DNA from: Clytia hemisphaerica
Taxonomy: Eukaryota > Cnidaria > Hydrozoa > Leptothecata > Clytiidae
DNA length: 64,000 nucleotides
Assembly (NCBI GenBank): GCA_902728285.1
Contig: CACVBU010000485.1
Coordinates: 1,850,417 to 1,914,416, forward strand
Direction of reading: 5' to 3'
The first letter of the stretch is position 1. Each line of letters opens with the position of its first letter. The translations under genes were made by a program, and so were the position numbers. Below, in pieces: positions 11,112-22,894 of this stretch. The notes beneath the pieces were generated by a model. It saw only the letters and a list, made by a program, of their open reading frames with translations, was not told the origin of the DNA and did no database searches.

Positions 11112-11660
11112 ACTCTGAGTATCAGAGGTTAAGTTTTCAAAGAATATTTCAACCTCTGAAGACCAATAATAGAAATTTTATCGTGCATGTGTCAATCTAA
11201 TCACTACGTATAGAAGAAATCAAAGATGAAGAGCAAATATTACCATATTAATGTCTAGCAGACTTTATCAGTATGCAGTTTATTATTTACGAATTCCCTA
11301 AAAACCTCCAAGTGTAATTGAAATGAGTTTCTTTCAAAAGAAATCTTTTACATGATCCCCAAATGTATAACAATAATTACTAAACTTTTAATTATGGAAA
11401 TATCACTTTAATTGAATCGAAATAATAAACAGACTTTATGTTTTGATTCTCTACCACTGACTCTTTTTAAAAAGCGCTGATGACATTTCTGAGTTGTGTT
11501 TTCAACGATGCGAAAAAAAAATCAGCTTTGAACTTAATCCAAGATCTTGGATGGTCGTCATGGTTACTTTTCTCTGCGTTGATTGCGTGCTGAATAGAAT
11601 CTGGATTGGTCGGCACAGGTCGATATATGATTTTGGCCTGTGCTTTTCACGGTAAAGTAC
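11112..11660 (+). repeat. R-family ~545-bp repeat, copy 1
   Basis: It starts with CTGAGTATCAGAGGTTAAG and ends with CTGTGCTTTTCACGGTA. It is homologous to 14228-14772 (direct) and 19158-19700 (inverted). Copy B keeps only the last ~240 bases (44187-44427), joined by a deletion that begins near GGTTTTTTG. The first 45 bases form a hairpin (AGAGGTTA..TAACCTCT). 11661-12650 holds duplicated flank up to ~12090 and no gene. Confidence 0.75.
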
Positions 11661-12656
11661 TAGTACAAAGACACATATCGTCTAGCTCTATTTCATCATT
11701 GCGTGATAATAAAAAGGGGAAAGGAATGGAAACGAATAAATTTGTCATATATATCATTTCATTTAACCATCAATTAATAAGAGGCCCACTTTTGAAACGA
11801 ATCATGTGACTAACCATACTCGTAAATTATATAAAAAAGGGTCAATTTACTCCTCCTATTTCTATTATTACTTCTTCCAGTAATATAATATCTTGAATAT
11901 TATCCCAATATATTATATTGACTAATAAATATTAATTTCGTTGTTATGGGAAATCTTATTTTTAGAATAATTATATGAATAAAGCTTGGCCATTCATTCA
12001 GTCATTGAGTCGCAAAAACTTCCCTTTCGGTAACTCTTTTCAACTATACGTAATTAATCATTTAATAGCGCAACATTAAATTGAGACTTGTTGGTCAGCC
12101 TCGGCGACCCTTCAAATCGGTTCTGCGATTTCTTTCCCGCTCCAGCTCTGGATCAAAATTTTGGAGCATTTAAAACCGATTTCCAATCTCACTTTGATTT
12201 CTAAACTTTCTTCCGATCGGCTTAACTTTTTGGGTACTTTTAGCGTGTGTTGTTTTTACAGATCATAATGTGGTGTTTCAAGATGGCGGCTCAAGCGATA
12301 AGTCGATAAAGTGTTGTTCCAAAGTATTTCCAGTGTGAATCTGTTGCAAGCTTCAATTTCTGTCATTTATTTTTCTAACTCGCCAAATCAAACACATGAT
12401 TTTCATCAAGGGGATTCTTTTTCTACATCTTTTGAAGGTTTAAAGCCGTTTGCTCAAGTTTTTGTTTATGTTGAATTTTTATTACAGTACAGTACAGTAG
12501 TTTTTGCAATAAAAACATATTTTTCTTGTTTGCCTCTAGAGGGGGGATTGATGGTGTTATAATGCTATTGGAATTTGATAAAGTATACCAAAGTACAGCT
12601 ACTGTCTAAATTTGATAAAGACTGGATGCAATCGTGTTTTTTTGGACTTGGACGTG

Positions 12657-12900
12657 TTTGGCTTCCGACGACCCTGCCGATACACCGTACATTCCGGCGG
12701 TATTTTTTGTCTGGTGTTTTCTTCATTAAATTTTCAAAGGTGCACACCGGACTACACCGGACTGTCTGGTACATTTTTCTCTCGGAAGCAAAGTACACCA
12801 GACACTACACCGGAACTTTTGTCCAGTGATTTATCCATATATTTGCGCACCTGACGAACTGCACCGGAATGTCCTGTGTATCGGCAAGGTTGTTGCTTCA
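12657..12900. mobile_element. foldback MITE, CCGATACACnGnACATTCCGG ends
   Basis: TTCCGACGACCCTGCCGATAC and the following ACATTCCGGCGG are mirrored at the right end by GCACCGGAATGTCC and GTATCGGCAAGGTTGTTGC. The interior is also self-complementary around the CACCGGACTAC words. Ends are approximate. Confidence 0.55.
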
Positions 12901-13206
12901 GTCATATTATATAACACGGATCGCAAAAAATTGTTTGTTTCCCGTCATTTCTACTTTAAAAAGTGGGTCGTTCGGTCGGTCGATCGAAAATATTTTTCTG
13001 TTAAAGAAGCAACTACATCTTGTTGAAAGGGAATCGGCGTGGACTGGTCCGAATTAAAAAATTGAGAAACCGTCAACCGTGGATAAACTGGTTTTCGGTT
13101 TACACCCATTAGCACGCGGCTCGCTACTTCGATTTGAAAACTTGTAAACACAGAGCGTGCAGATGTTGAAAGTGGGAATCCAGCAAAGCAGCAGAAAAGC
13201 TTTCAG

Positions 13207-13425
13207 ACTTAAAGACTCTACCTGCTGCCGTGGTACAGTGGTCATCAACCTTGATTCCTGTACGGGAGATCAAGGTTCTATTCTTACTCACAGCAGCTCG
13301 CTTGGCAAGTGAGTGAACCTTCGCCCGGGTCCACCCTTGCCATGTGAGGGGAATTGGGTAGTCAGTCCCAAGGTGCTGACGGGACACTAACTTGGTGTCT
13401 ATAGACATAGACATAGACATAGACG
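13207..13425 (+). mobile_element. tRNA-derived SINE
   Basis: A tRNA-like head has a box A-like TGGTACAGTGGTCATCA, a hairpin CTTGAT..ATCAAG and a box B-like GGTTCTATTCT. An unrelated ~130-base body and a 3' tail of tandem ATAGAC units (13400-13423) follow. Acceptor-stem pairing is poor, so this is not a functional tRNA. 13426-14227 shows nothing further. Confidence 0.55.
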
Positions 13426-14227
13426 TAAATCAGGGTCGGCCAGATGACGGGATCCAAATGATGACGATCACATCTCCTATTATTGGACTTGCAAAATTAT
13501 TATATACAGTTTTTGTTGAAATTGATCAAATTATTTTTCACGCAGTTCCGAACAGCAAATTGTTCTGATTTTGCGCACGTTTTTGGCTTCAACTAAATGG
13601 TTGATATGGAATGAATGGCGACAACAGTTTTTACATATCTTTTATCAGACTTGCAGAAAGCGGACTGCGGAAAGTTATGAGAAATGGTTTCTAGATTTTT
13701 TAATGAAGTATATATACCAATACCATAAAGTTACACAACATGGCCACTCTCTGGCAAATTGTGTTTTTCAAGAGTGTGCGGTTTGTGACTACTGTAGCTT
13801 AAAATTGTTAATGGCGACCAGTTACAATTTCTGGTAGGAGTTGCAGAGAATTGTGACAAGGTGTTATATATTGGAATTTGGTAAAGTATATATATGGTGA
13901 AGATCAGAGATCTGACCTCAAGGAGAGAAAGTGTTGAAAATACTAAATAAAATAAAGATGAAACATAAAAAGGCACTAATATTTTTATAATTATATGTTT
14001 TTTTCCATTTTTTTGAATTTTTGTAAATATATAAATCAAACCGATTATATAGACTAAAATTGTTCCTGTTTTAGAAATTTATGAAGGATAAAAATATTTC
14101 TCACAAAGTTATATATATACTGAAGATGCAGTCATTTTAAGGAAATGAAAAGATTTGATATATAAGCAGCTTAAAAAGATCTAAATTAAAAAGAAAAGAA
14201 TGTTTTTGTATTTTTGAAGATTGTACA

Positions 14228-14772
14228 TACCCTGAGTATCAGAGGTTAAGTTTTCAAAGAAAGTAGTAACCTCTGAAGACATATAATATAAATTTCATCG
14301 CGCATGTGTCAATCTAATCACTGTAGAAAAAATCAAAGAGGAAGAGCAAATATTACCATATTAATGTCTAGCAGACTGTATCAGTATGCAGTTTACTATT
14401 TACGAATTCCCCAGAAACCTCCAAGTGTAGTTGAAATGAGTTTCTTTCGAAAGAAATCTTTTACATGATCCCCAAATGTATAACAGTTATTACTAAACTT
14501 TTAATTATGGAAATGTCACTTTAATTGAATCGAAGTAATAGACAGACTTTATGTTATGATTCTCTATCACTGACTCTTTTTACAAAGCATTGATGACTTT
14601 TTGTAAGTTGTGTTTTCAACGACGGGAATAAAAATATCGACTATGACGCTCATCCAAGATCTTGGATGGTCGTCATGGTTACTTTTGTCTTCGCTGATTG
14701 CGCGATGAATAGAATCTGGATTCGTCGGCACAGCGTAAATATATGATTTTGAGCTGTGCTTTTCACGGTAGA
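14228..14772 (+). repeat. R-family repeat, left arm of a large inverted repeat
   Basis: Very similar to the complement of 19158-19700. The two arms face each other across ~4.4 kb containing the BEL/Pao pieces. 14773-15690 has no recognisable feature. Confidence 0.8.
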
Positions 14773-15692
14773 TTGTACATCTTTTGATTTATTTATTATG
14801 TTCAGATGAAAAATACAATAAGAAAGATTTGGGACTTTGAAACAAAAGAGAGATGGTCAATTTAAAAGAATGAGAAACACAAAACCACCAAATAATAACT
14901 CTCAACACACATATATAAATAGAAAACAAAAATTATGCCTGAAGTCCCAGACTTGTGACAGGTTCAAAGCGACTTTACGCGTGTTACGGGTACCCAACAC
15001 TCAGTCTCCCTCAGGCAATATCTAAAACCGACCCGCAGTTCCAAACACATAAACAAACTAAATAATAAAATAACATTAAGAAGAGAAACAAAGCTAAAAG
15101 ATATTTATCACTGATCCATTTCTATATAGGCAAAAACTATGTTTTTCAGGAGTTTGCGGTTTTCTTAAAGTTTGTAGCTTAATGGCAGTCTACAAACAAG
15201 TTACGACAAAGTGTTATTGGGGTTTTATTAAGTAAACAAAAAAGTACAGTATGTAATGAAAACTAAAAATGGTTCTGCACTAAAATTATGACATGTATCT
15301 TTATTTTGGGTTTGACTTTTTGGCAATTTTCTTATTTATTTGTAGTATAATACTTTGGTCAGATATGGATATTGTCTACACCCAACAGAACAAATGTATT
15401 ATAACTGACTAAAATGAACAAAAAGTATAATTACACTAGACTAACTAACATCCCAAACGAGCGAGGTTCCTGGACTTTTGTATCGAACGCTGATCTAACA
15501 TTTGCTCGCATCTCATCAAAATTATCCCTTTCACCCCTTTTTTGACCCTCTTACCCCTTTGACCCTCTAACCCTTAACCCTCTTAGCTCTTTTGGCTGAC
15601 CTTCCAGCCTTAACCTGATAACAGATTATGTATTTTCTGGCCCAGTACGCTGAAGCTCTAAAGACGTGGGCGAAAATATACACTTGGAAAAG

Positions 15693-15782
15693 TCATATTT
15701 CCATATTTACAAAAGTATATGGAAATATCATATTTTCAAGATATTTCCAGGATTGGAAACCTCTTATTTCGCCCAGTGGAAT
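15693..15782 (+). repeat. 90-base piece of the TSP1-unit intron
   Basis: The sequence AAGTCATATTTCCATATTTA through TTTCGCCCAGTGGA matches 32466-32555 of the TSP1 unit essentially base for base. It abuts the inverted BEL/Pao fragment at CCCAGTGGA. It shows that array DNA was copied or translocated to this site. Confidence 0.8.
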
Positions 15783-16322
15783 CGATCATACCAAATTGAT
15801 AGCTGGATGACAACTTTGATTCGTGTTTAGTGAAGAGTACAACATCTCCTTTCTTGATATCTCGATCTGATTTGAACCATTTTGGAGTGAACATGAGTTG
15901 AGGTACATGGTTAACGAGCCATGTTTCAAACCAGGCGTCGAATATTGCTTTGTTCTGATCCAGTATTCGATCCTTGAAGACGATCTTGAACGAGCCAGTA
16001 GGACTTCGATCATTGTTTCGACCAAGACGTAGTCGATTGGGAGTTAGTAGATCGATGCTTTCGAAGTCTCCTTTTATCCCTCTAATTGCCATTGGTAGAT
16101 TGTTGATGTTGCTAGAGATTTGAGCAGCAAGTGTTTCGAGTTGCATCAGTGATAACTTTTGGTTTGTGAACTGAGTTTCCATTGATCGACGAATCTCTCG
16201 GATCTTTCTTTCGACACGTCCGTTCATGTTATGTCCCCCAACAGGACATACTTTAAGCTCGACAGCATAGTTGATGAATAGTTTCCACTGGGAAATCACT
16301 GAACGACATCCTACCCAAAGGA
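15783..16322 (-). pseudogene. BEL/Pao integrase C-terminal fragment (inverted piece)
   Basis: Minus-strand open frame with the end of the integrase core (GGHNMNGRVERKI, carrying the third catalytic acid), a helical IRRSMETQ segment and a C-terminal DUF5641-type region with SDRDIKKGDVVLF. Open across the fragment but cut at both ends. 16128-16293 is the inverted duplicate of 18635-18800 in the forward piece. It cannot encode a functional protein alone. Confidence 0.8.
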
Positions 16323-16324
16323 CG

Positions 16325-18803
16325 CAATGGTATGAATAAACTTCTTGAAATCTTCCTTCGGTGGAGGGGACATAGATTTGCATTCCACACCGACATCCAG
16401 AAGATGTATAACACTATCAAGCTCGATCAATCTCACTGGTGTTTACAACGATACCTATGGCATGAATCACTTGCCCATGATGCATCACCAGACGAAAAAA
16501 TCATCAAGACTCTTATATACGGAGTTAAATCAAGCGGAAATCAGGCAGAATTCGGTTTGAGGGAGACCGCCAAAATCTTCCAAGACCAACATCCAAATGT
16601 CTATCGTACTGTTTCAAAGAATATCTACGTCGAAGATTGTTTATCTGGGCATTCAACACTGGAAGAAGTCCAAGGAATGTCCAACGAGCTTGAAGTAGTC
16701 ATATCCCACGGTGGTTTTGCTCTCAAAGGTGTAACAATCTCAGGAAGTCATCCAAACGAAAACCTCTCATCAGACGGTGAAACAATATCAGTTGCTGGAA
16801 TGACGTGGAAACCAAAGGAAGATTCGATCGCACTTGACATCAAAGACCTCAATTTTGCAAAACGTTATCGTGGCAAGAAAGTTGGTGTCATCAATGAAGT
16901 ACCAGCAAAATTAACCAGAAGACAATGTGTATCCAAAGCTTCAGAAGTCTTTGACTTATCCGGAATCATCACACCAATCACAGCATCGCTCAAATTAGAT
17001 TTACATGATCTAGTAAACCGAAAACTATCTTGGGACGACACATTGCCTGAGAATCTTCGTCAACTCTGGATATCGAACTTCCAACTCATCTCAGAAATTA
17101 AAGACATCACCTACAGAAGAGCTATCATACCTGAAGATGCTGAGAGTCTACACAAATCAACACGTTGGATTTTGGTGATGCAAGTCAATCCATTGCATGT
17201 TCAGCAATATATATTCGTTTCAAGAGAACATGTGGCAACTACTCGTGTCAACTGATTTTTGCTCGTTCACGTATCCTACCAGAAGACATGACTCAACCAA
17301 GAGGAGAACTAGTAGCAGCACTTCTAAATGCTCACACTAGTGAAGTTGTTCGTCAGGCTTTCTCAACTCAACACAACGCATCCCACAAATTCACTGACAG
17401 TCAAATCGTTCTTCACTGGTTATGTGATGAAGACAGACCACTCAAGAAATGGCTCAGGAGTCGTGTGGTTGAAATCAAACGTTTTTCTTCATCATCAAAT
17501 TGGAGTTACATCAAGAGCACTGACATGATCGCAGACATAGCAACAAGGAGATGTGACTCAAATGAAGTCATTGCAACCAACTCTACATGGATCAATGGAT
17601 TGCCATGGATGACTGGTGACGACTTCTCAAATCTCACAGCAAAGGAAATATCACTGAGCCAGAAGGAGCAACAGGAAGTTTCCAAGGAAGTCAGCACAAC
17701 AGAACAACAATCACACTTCACCAAAGCAGATGTCAACGAAGCATCCAAGTTCTACAAGTTCTCAAATTACTTAATTGACCCGTTACGTCACAGATTTTCA
17801 ACAATATGTCGTATCCTTGCAATGACCATCAGATTTCTTCGAAATTGCAAACATTCCAAATACAATCACATTCCAAGACTCACAATTGAAGAATTATTGG
17901 AAGCTGCAAAGAACTACTTTTACAAGAAAGCTACCCAAGAAGTGATGGAATTCGTGGAAGCGTCAAAGTACAAAAACAGCAGCAAAATGGCCAACAAAGT
18001 GATGATCTACACTGGACGAATTTTACCAAACGACTCGAATACCATCACTGGAAAAGCAACTCAAGCAATGATTGATCTGTTATCTACTACTTTTGCAGTA
18101 CCAATTGTGTGCCGTCATTCACCAATAGCAATCAGCATTCTTAACGAAATCCATTGGTATCATCCAACAGTTCGCCATTCTGGTATTGAAACCACATACA
18201 GATATCTTCTTCAACAGATCTATGTCATTGATGGAAGAGGCTTGGTCAAATCAGTACGTACATCATGCGAACGATGCAGGTACTTGATGAAGAAAACCAT
18301 CGACATTGAAATTGGACCAATCTCACCGCATAATTTGATGATTGCACCCGCATTCTACTCCACCCAACTCGACATATGTGGACCATTCCTTGCCTATTCA
18401 CCACAAAAAAAACGAAAAAAACGTAAAAGCATCAAGGTATGGATGGTCGTCTTCTGCTGTGCAACAACAACAACTGTATCAATCAAGGTCATTGATGACT
18501 ACAGTTCAACGGCATTCATTGAAGCATTTATCAGATTGTCATGTGAGGTTTTGGGTATCCAAAGCACGTCCTTACTGATGAAGGCAGTCAACTCCTCAAA
18601 GGATGTGAAGGCCTGCACTTCGATTTCATAGACACCCAGTGGAAACTATTCATCAACTATGCTGTCGAGCTTAAAGTATGTCCTGTTGGGGGACATAACA
18701 TGAACGGACGTGTCGAAAGAAAGATCCGAGAGATTCGTCGATCAATGGAAACTCAGTTCACAAACCAAAAGTTATCACTGATGCAATTCGAAACACTTGC
18801 AAT
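16325..18803 (+). pseudogene. BEL/Pao retrotransposon pol fragment, frameshifted
   Basis: Forward piece covering reverse transcriptase from within the palm (FHTDIQKMY) to the active-site box, here YVEDC where BEL/Pao elements usually have YVDD. An A17/RNase H-like region follows (FGDASQ, PRGELVAA), then an integrase zinc finger (HP..RHSGIE, CERC) and integrase core with LDICGPF. One frameshift lies near 17150-17165 and another near 18548-18560, after which the frame shows LTDEGSQ and GRVERKI. Gag, protease, the first part of RT and LTRs are missing. Ends are ragged; at the right a 17-base word is doubled (18784-18817). Dead relic. Confidence 0.88.
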
Positions 18804-19157
18804 TCGAAACACTTGCTAAAACCTTTGGGAAGATCACCTGCTTGTTTAGACTGCCAATGACCGGAAAGATTAGTTCCATCAAACTTGAGCATGTTTCTGG
18901 CTATATAAGTTGCAGCATCAGAAAAGAAAAAAGTTACTGGGCTTGCGGATGCTGTTACCAGTCAACTTCAGTCCTAACTCTTATAACTGACGCAAAGGAC
19001 AACCTACAATTCCCGGTTCAAAATTACGAAACCAAAGTCGGTCATAAGGAATTTACTGTACCTGGGTTTAATCAAATGTCTAAATTTCTTGTTCTACCTG
19101 ATTGGCTAGGAATTGGGTTATTATCAGTTAGGGTTAGAGTTGGATACGTAGCTGTCT

Positions 19158-19700
19158 TACCGTGAAAAACACAGCTCAAAATCATATATTTACGCTGTGC
19201 CGACGAATCGAGATTCTATTCATCGCGCAATCAGCGAAGACAAAAGTAACCATGACGACCATCCAAGATCTTGGATGAGCGTCATAGTCGATATTTTTAT
19301 TCCCGTCGTTGAAAACGCAACAACAAAAAGTCATCAATGCTTTGTAAAAAGAGTCAGTGATAGAGAATCATAACATAAAGTCTGTCTATTATTTCGATTC
19401 AATTAAAGTGACATTTCCATAATTAAAAGTTTAGTAATTACTGTTATACATTTGGGGATCATGTAAAAGATTTCTTTCGAAATAAACTCATTTCAACTAC
19501 ACTTGGAGGTTTCTGGGGAATTCGTAAATAGTAAACTGCATACTGATACAGTCTGCTAGACATTAATATGGTAATATTTGCTCTTCATCTTTGGATTTTT
19601 TCTAAAGTGATTAGATTGACACATGCGCGATAAAATTTCTATTATTTGTCTTCAGAGGTTACCATTTTCTTTGAAAACTTAACCTCTGATACTCAAGGTA
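19158..19700 (-). repeat. R-family repeat, right arm (inverted)
   Basis: Complement of 14228-14772, from the complement of TTTTCACGGTA to CTCTGATACTCAAGGTA. It closes the inverted-repeat structure around the BEL/Pao relic. 19701-20975 has no supported gene. Confidence 0.8.
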
Positions 19701-20975
19701 TAGCTGTCTTCCTTCAGTCGAGATTGTGGGGTCATACTTGATATAATCTATTTGAGTATCATAGGTTAAGAATTTACAGACTATGCTAAGACAAATCACC
19801 ATCTAAGAAAAAAACCGAAAGACGAAAAAATTTCGCAAACGGATTTTTTGCCGAAAAGAGTTTACAGCCGGTAGAGTTTGCCAGTAGTTTCTTTGAAACT
19901 CTCTCGCCAATTTTTTCGTATACCCCCATTACGGCTGCAAACTGCTTCGCGCATGTATATTTTCCCGCCTTTCCTATCCCTGTAACTAACGATAACATTG
20001 TCTAGAAATTTACACTGTGGTGACAAATCTGAATTCTATTGAGCGCGCATTCAGCGAAAACAAAAGTAACCATAGCAATAGTTTATGATATTTGGTGAAA
20101 GCTGTACCAATACACCTTTTCGATCGTACTAACTAAACTCGATCCAATCCTTTTTTGACACATTTTTCTATTGCCTTTAGGTGCGAAAAAAGGACTGGGA
20201 CGGTTTTAGTGGGATAAAGAGGACAAAAAAATGTCCGCGCGGCAATTGGCGGCTACGGTCGAAAAGGTGTATCGAATCACAAGTAAGAAACCTAGAAAAG
20301 AGAGCCATCTCAAAACATAGCATACAGATTTTTAAAAAAGACTCGAAAAGGAAACCACAGTCACATTTTTAGCATGTTTTGGTAACTGAAAGGAAATTGA
20401 AACTAAAGGTTTTGAGTACCTCTTAAAATATCCTTGTCATCATTTCTATGAATAAGATATCATGACAGAGGAACTGAACAATCTCCTATTCATGAGGACG
20501 TGTAAAAACTATTCAAAATTCAAACTCATTGAAAGTTTAAAGGCTGAAAAAATGTGGAGCTTTATGATAGTCGTTTGCGGAGTGTTTTTTTCGACAGGTA
20601 TGTGAAATATTTTCCAATTCCAAATTATGTTTGTGTTTAGTGGCCCTTGAAAACTAAGAAAATAGTATTAGCATTTTTTTGGGGGGCATTTAGGACTGCA
20701 TTTTTTAAACATTTTTCTTTCTCGTCGCTCAAAAACCCTATCTCTATCCTGTTTCGTATCAAATAAAAAAATTTGAAAATGATAAATTATGATAAGTTCA
20801 CGTTTTCTGGCTTACATAATTTTTTTATTCAATTCCTCGCAATCTTGCATTTAAAAGGGGGATCCCTGTTAAAGAGATCATCAGATAGTTTGCAATATTT
20901 GGCCAACAGAAACCTCCAATGGTCCTGAGTAGAGCCTCCTAATATTTTGGTTTAACTACTTTCCAATGTTGAGAT

Positions 20976-21310
20976 TTGAAATCTCTAAAAATACAACCCC
21001 TTCTCACAGACCCACTTGGACCCCTTCCCACTAGAAAAATCAGCCAGAATATCGTCCCCGGTGGAAAATTATACTCCAATTTTTGTTCCCACTGAAAATA
21101 GTCAATTAAATCAATCTTCACTGCCAGATGTTGTGCTATTTTCTCCATCTTCACTGAATTTTTAGACTTGAAAATAAAAGAAGTGAAATCCCCAGCCATA
21201 AAAAACCGGGGGGGGGGGGTACTAGGGCAAGATGGGTTACGGGGATGTTCTGCTGGTCTGGGTACCTTTTCTAACCTCCACGAGTCCCAGGTAGGGTCGC
21301 ATAAACACCA
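20976..21310. mobile_element. relative of the CTCACAGACCC-ended MITE
   Basis: AATACAACCCCTTCTCACAGACCC, CCTTCCCACTAGAAAAAT, ATCGTCCCC and TTTTTGTTCCCACTGAAAATA are a diverged complement of the right half of 45579-45857. This includes the apparent minus-strand open frame here. The right end is unclear. Confidence 0.45.
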
Positions 21311-21801
21311 AAATAGAAAAATCATTCCCTCGTAGCAGAGATTTGGGAAAAGAGGATAAGAATTGCTGCGCTATTCAGCTTTTGTTCTCTAGGCTAGGCA
21401 ACCTTTTGTTCTATTAAAATATCTGCGCCCGATCGATTGTTTTAGTTCTGAGCCAATATAGAGGTACAAACAAAAAATGGCAGCCGTGGTTGATATCGAA
21501 AGTGAAATAAAAATATTTCTAATATCGGGGGTTTTGGTATTTTTTATAAGCACTTTTCATTTTGGACATGGCGGATACAGTGTTGGTCGAGCCAAAAAGT
21601 TTCAGTTTTAGCCAAAATACTTTCCTCAAGGAATGCTCGAACCAATGTCACAGATTATATTTAAAATTCATTGCATTCAAACACAAAACGAAGCTGGTAA
21701 AGCTAATATAGTTTTTCATTACTTCTCTTCTCTTCATTAACAAAAATTAAACACAAATCTTTATTTGGTCGCGTTGTAATAACAAAAAATAATAATAAAC
21801 T

Positions 21802-22567
21802 GGGTTGGTGTAATTTAAGATGCAAGATCTAACGATTTACGATTCACGATGCGCGATCCATGTATAAAGTATGCTGATTATTCCTAATAATTATCATATA
21901 ACTTAAATTATATAACATAATTCTAAAACAATAGCATAATCTTTTCTCGCTTTTGTTTACCACGGTAAATTCATGCGATAAAAAAGAAATGGAACTATGA
22001 ATAATTACGACCGTAAAATTATGAAAAAAAACTAACTTGCATAATGTTGATAATGGAAGCTAACTTGTGAACATATTACATTAGACAGAGAGTGAAAGTA
22101 AACAATATACAAGAAATATTTCTGCTCTCCTCAGTTTTAACAATCATAATCGAATATAGGATTTTCTTTCTTAAAGCAAATAAAAGAATATATTGGCAAA
22201 CAATATGTTTTGCGGACCGTAATGTACGAAGCAAAAAAACTGGTGCTCTATTATGAGAATGAATTTTCTTTCGGTAAACAATTCCCCTATATTGATTCAA
22301 GTTATAAAAAGAGAGAGAGAGTACAGAAGGTGAATGCACATGGTTTTCACTTTCTTTTTATCTACGACTGATTTAAATATAATTTGTATAATCTTACATA
22401 AATGATGTTTTCAAAAATAATTGAGTTTCAGCGAATGAAAGTTTGTAAATTGCCTAAATATTTAATCATAATTTGCATAATTACGCATGAATTACCATAT
22501 TTTATGCACAGATCGCGCATCGTGAATCGTAAATCGTTAGATCGTGCATCTTAAATTACACCAACCC
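21802..22567. mobile_element. 766-bp TIR transposon, 9-bp target duplication
   Basis: TIRs GGGTTGGTGTAATTTAAGAT.. and the matching complement ending ..TTACACCAACCC pair over about 55 bases with very few mismatches. The 9-bp duplication TAATAAACT flanks both ends (21793-21801, 22568-22576). The paralogous site near 33687 has a single copy and no element. Non-autonomous. A 9-bp duplication with long TIRs fits MULE-like elements, but without a transposase the superfamily is a guess. Confidence 0.88.
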
Positions 22568-22894
22568 TAATAAACTGGATAAATTTCTGGACTAATTTGA
22601 TTCTTGTTATGTCAATTTTATTTGTCCTATTGCTTCCAAAAAGTTACTTAAATAATTGCAAGAAAATTAATTACAATAGAAAAACTTTGACTTGATCCTT
22701 CCTCACTAAAAGCACCTTGGAAAATAAACATATATTGTGAAACAGTATATGAAAAATCGGTCACTCTTGGATTTAGGGGGGGGGGGGCTCACTAATTCCA
22801 ATAGAGGTGTGATTCTAAGATAAAAAGCAATTTACGCTTTCAAATAAAATTTTAGAGAGAAAAAGTATGAATATAACCAGACTGCTCATCAATG

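Noticed and set aside
11606..11809. 67-aa open frame conserved at 44376-44579
   Set aside because: Conserved only because both lie in the A/B duplication. The first half is the R repeat, and other R copies (14.7 kb) do not keep the frame.
13207..13285. Possible functional tRNA gene
   Set aside because: Box A/B-like words but poor acceptor stem and a SINE body and tail after it.
20552..20597. ATG followed by a signal-peptide-like MWSFMIVVCGVFFST and a GTATGT donor in phase 1
   Set aside because: It could be a remote first exon of gene B (phase fits 30526), but gene B already has a TATA box and signal exon at 30168-30380 that is duplicated downstream. Nothing else supports this one. Kept only as a possible alternative start.
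20939..21325. 128-aa minus-strand open frame
   Set aside because: Overlaps a degraded MITE related to 45579-45857; no domain, no splice context.
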